From Anticarsia gemmatalis (Eukaryota; Arthropoda; Insecta; Lepidoptera; Erebidae), in contig NC_134755.1 of assembly GCF_050436995.1 (NCBI RefSeq), positions 5,023,001 to 5,087,000 of the forward strand: a stretch of 64,000 nucleotides of DNA. Direction: 5' to 3'. Made by a program: the position numbers and the translations under genes. Below the pieces are notes generated by a model. That model was not told the DNA's origin. It ran no database searches and worked only from the letters and a program-made list of their open reading frames with translations. Shown here piece by piece: positions 63,491 through 64,000 of this stretch (position 1 is its first letter; every line of letters starts with the position of its first letter).

Positions 63491-64000
63491 ATAATCGTAT
63501 GAGCGTGCTTCACTCCAACGAACCCTAGATCTGTTGAATTTAACAAATGACTACCATCTTTCTAAAACGCCGCCGATTTACAAAATGTTCTGTGCACTTG
63601 TTTAGATGAATGTTTAATGACTGGCCACTTTTTGTGGCCTGCAGTGGAGTGAGTGACGATAAATTGTAGCTTTGTTTTGAAGCGCAAAGGTTATTCGTAG
63701 TATGTATGCTTGACGACATCTGTGGGAATTTGTGAGTACATAAACGTCTATTATAGATGAACGAGTATTATTATCAATGCGATTTAACTGCATTAGGAAT
63801 ATAGTTTAAAACATCTTCACTTTTTGTTGGCTACGAAAAGTTGCAAGATTGTAAAGATTTTATCGTGTGTATAGACATGCGTTCATAGCTCATTACTTTG
63901 TTATCGATTTAGCAGATGCGTTTTAAAGTACATACTTAAAATGCACACCTGTCGTCATTCTCATTTAAACAAGTAAAAACAGACAAAGGCACAATAATAA
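63491..64000 (-). other. 5' UTR or upstream region of the CUB-domain gene
   Basis: This should hold the 5' UTR and perhaps the promoter, or a further upstream non-coding exon: AAATTCAACAG ending near 63531 could be an acceptor. I see no convincing TATA plus initiator pair. A slightly GC-richer patch lies at about 63565-63580. Confidence 0.35.

Overview
This is about 64 kb of an insect nuclear genome, almost certainly a moth (Lepidoptera, probably Noctuidae-like). It is AT-rich and nearly all intron. It carries interspersed repeats I recognise from lepidopteran genomes: short Helitrons starting TCTATACTAATATTATAAAG and ending CAGCTAG, tRNA-derived SINEs, and dispersed fragments with 'ggtttgggctgtgcgttgatagatcac' type motifs. 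Coding sequence occurs as small GT-AG exons plus one intronless gene. There is no sign of operons, CRISPR arrays or prokaryotic genes.

Three protein-coding genes are supported. (1) The 3' half of a myosin regulatory light chain-like gene on the + strand has exons at 2168-2307 and 10482-10653. A poly(A) signal follows at 10672, and its 5' exons lie left of the window. (2) A CUB-domain secreted or membrane protein gene on the - strand occupies most of the window. A 22-base first coding exon with the ATG lies at 63469-63490, a signal-peptide exon at 46194-46259 and the start of a CUB domain at 11647-11827. All joints keep frame, the introns are 17.2 kb and 34.4 kb, and the remaining 3' exons were not found. 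(3) An intronless 138-codon gene on the + strand at 20835-21251, for a small secreted protein I do not recognise, sits inside the 34-kb intron of gene 2.

Layout: 1-10.7 kb is the myosin light chain 3' region with an 8.2-kb repeat-bearing intron. 10.7-11.6 kb is a gap with no supported feature. 11.6-46.3 kb is the big CUB-gene intron with the nested gene and three copies of a 1.13-1.15 kb foldback element (15.2, 25.3 and, inverted, 37.5 kb). 39.5-40.1 kb holds a SINE interrupted by a Helitron. 46.2-47.2 kb holds the signal-peptide exon and a Helitron cluster. 47.2-63.5 kb is the first intron, with degenerate SINE and MITE relics.

The most notable signals are the 1.1-kb foldback family, the nested and opposed gene arrangement, and the reconstructed split signal peptide. 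The foldback family has ~170-bp arms that stay perfectly matched inside each copy although the copies differ from one another, and it ends in a GC-rich hairpin.
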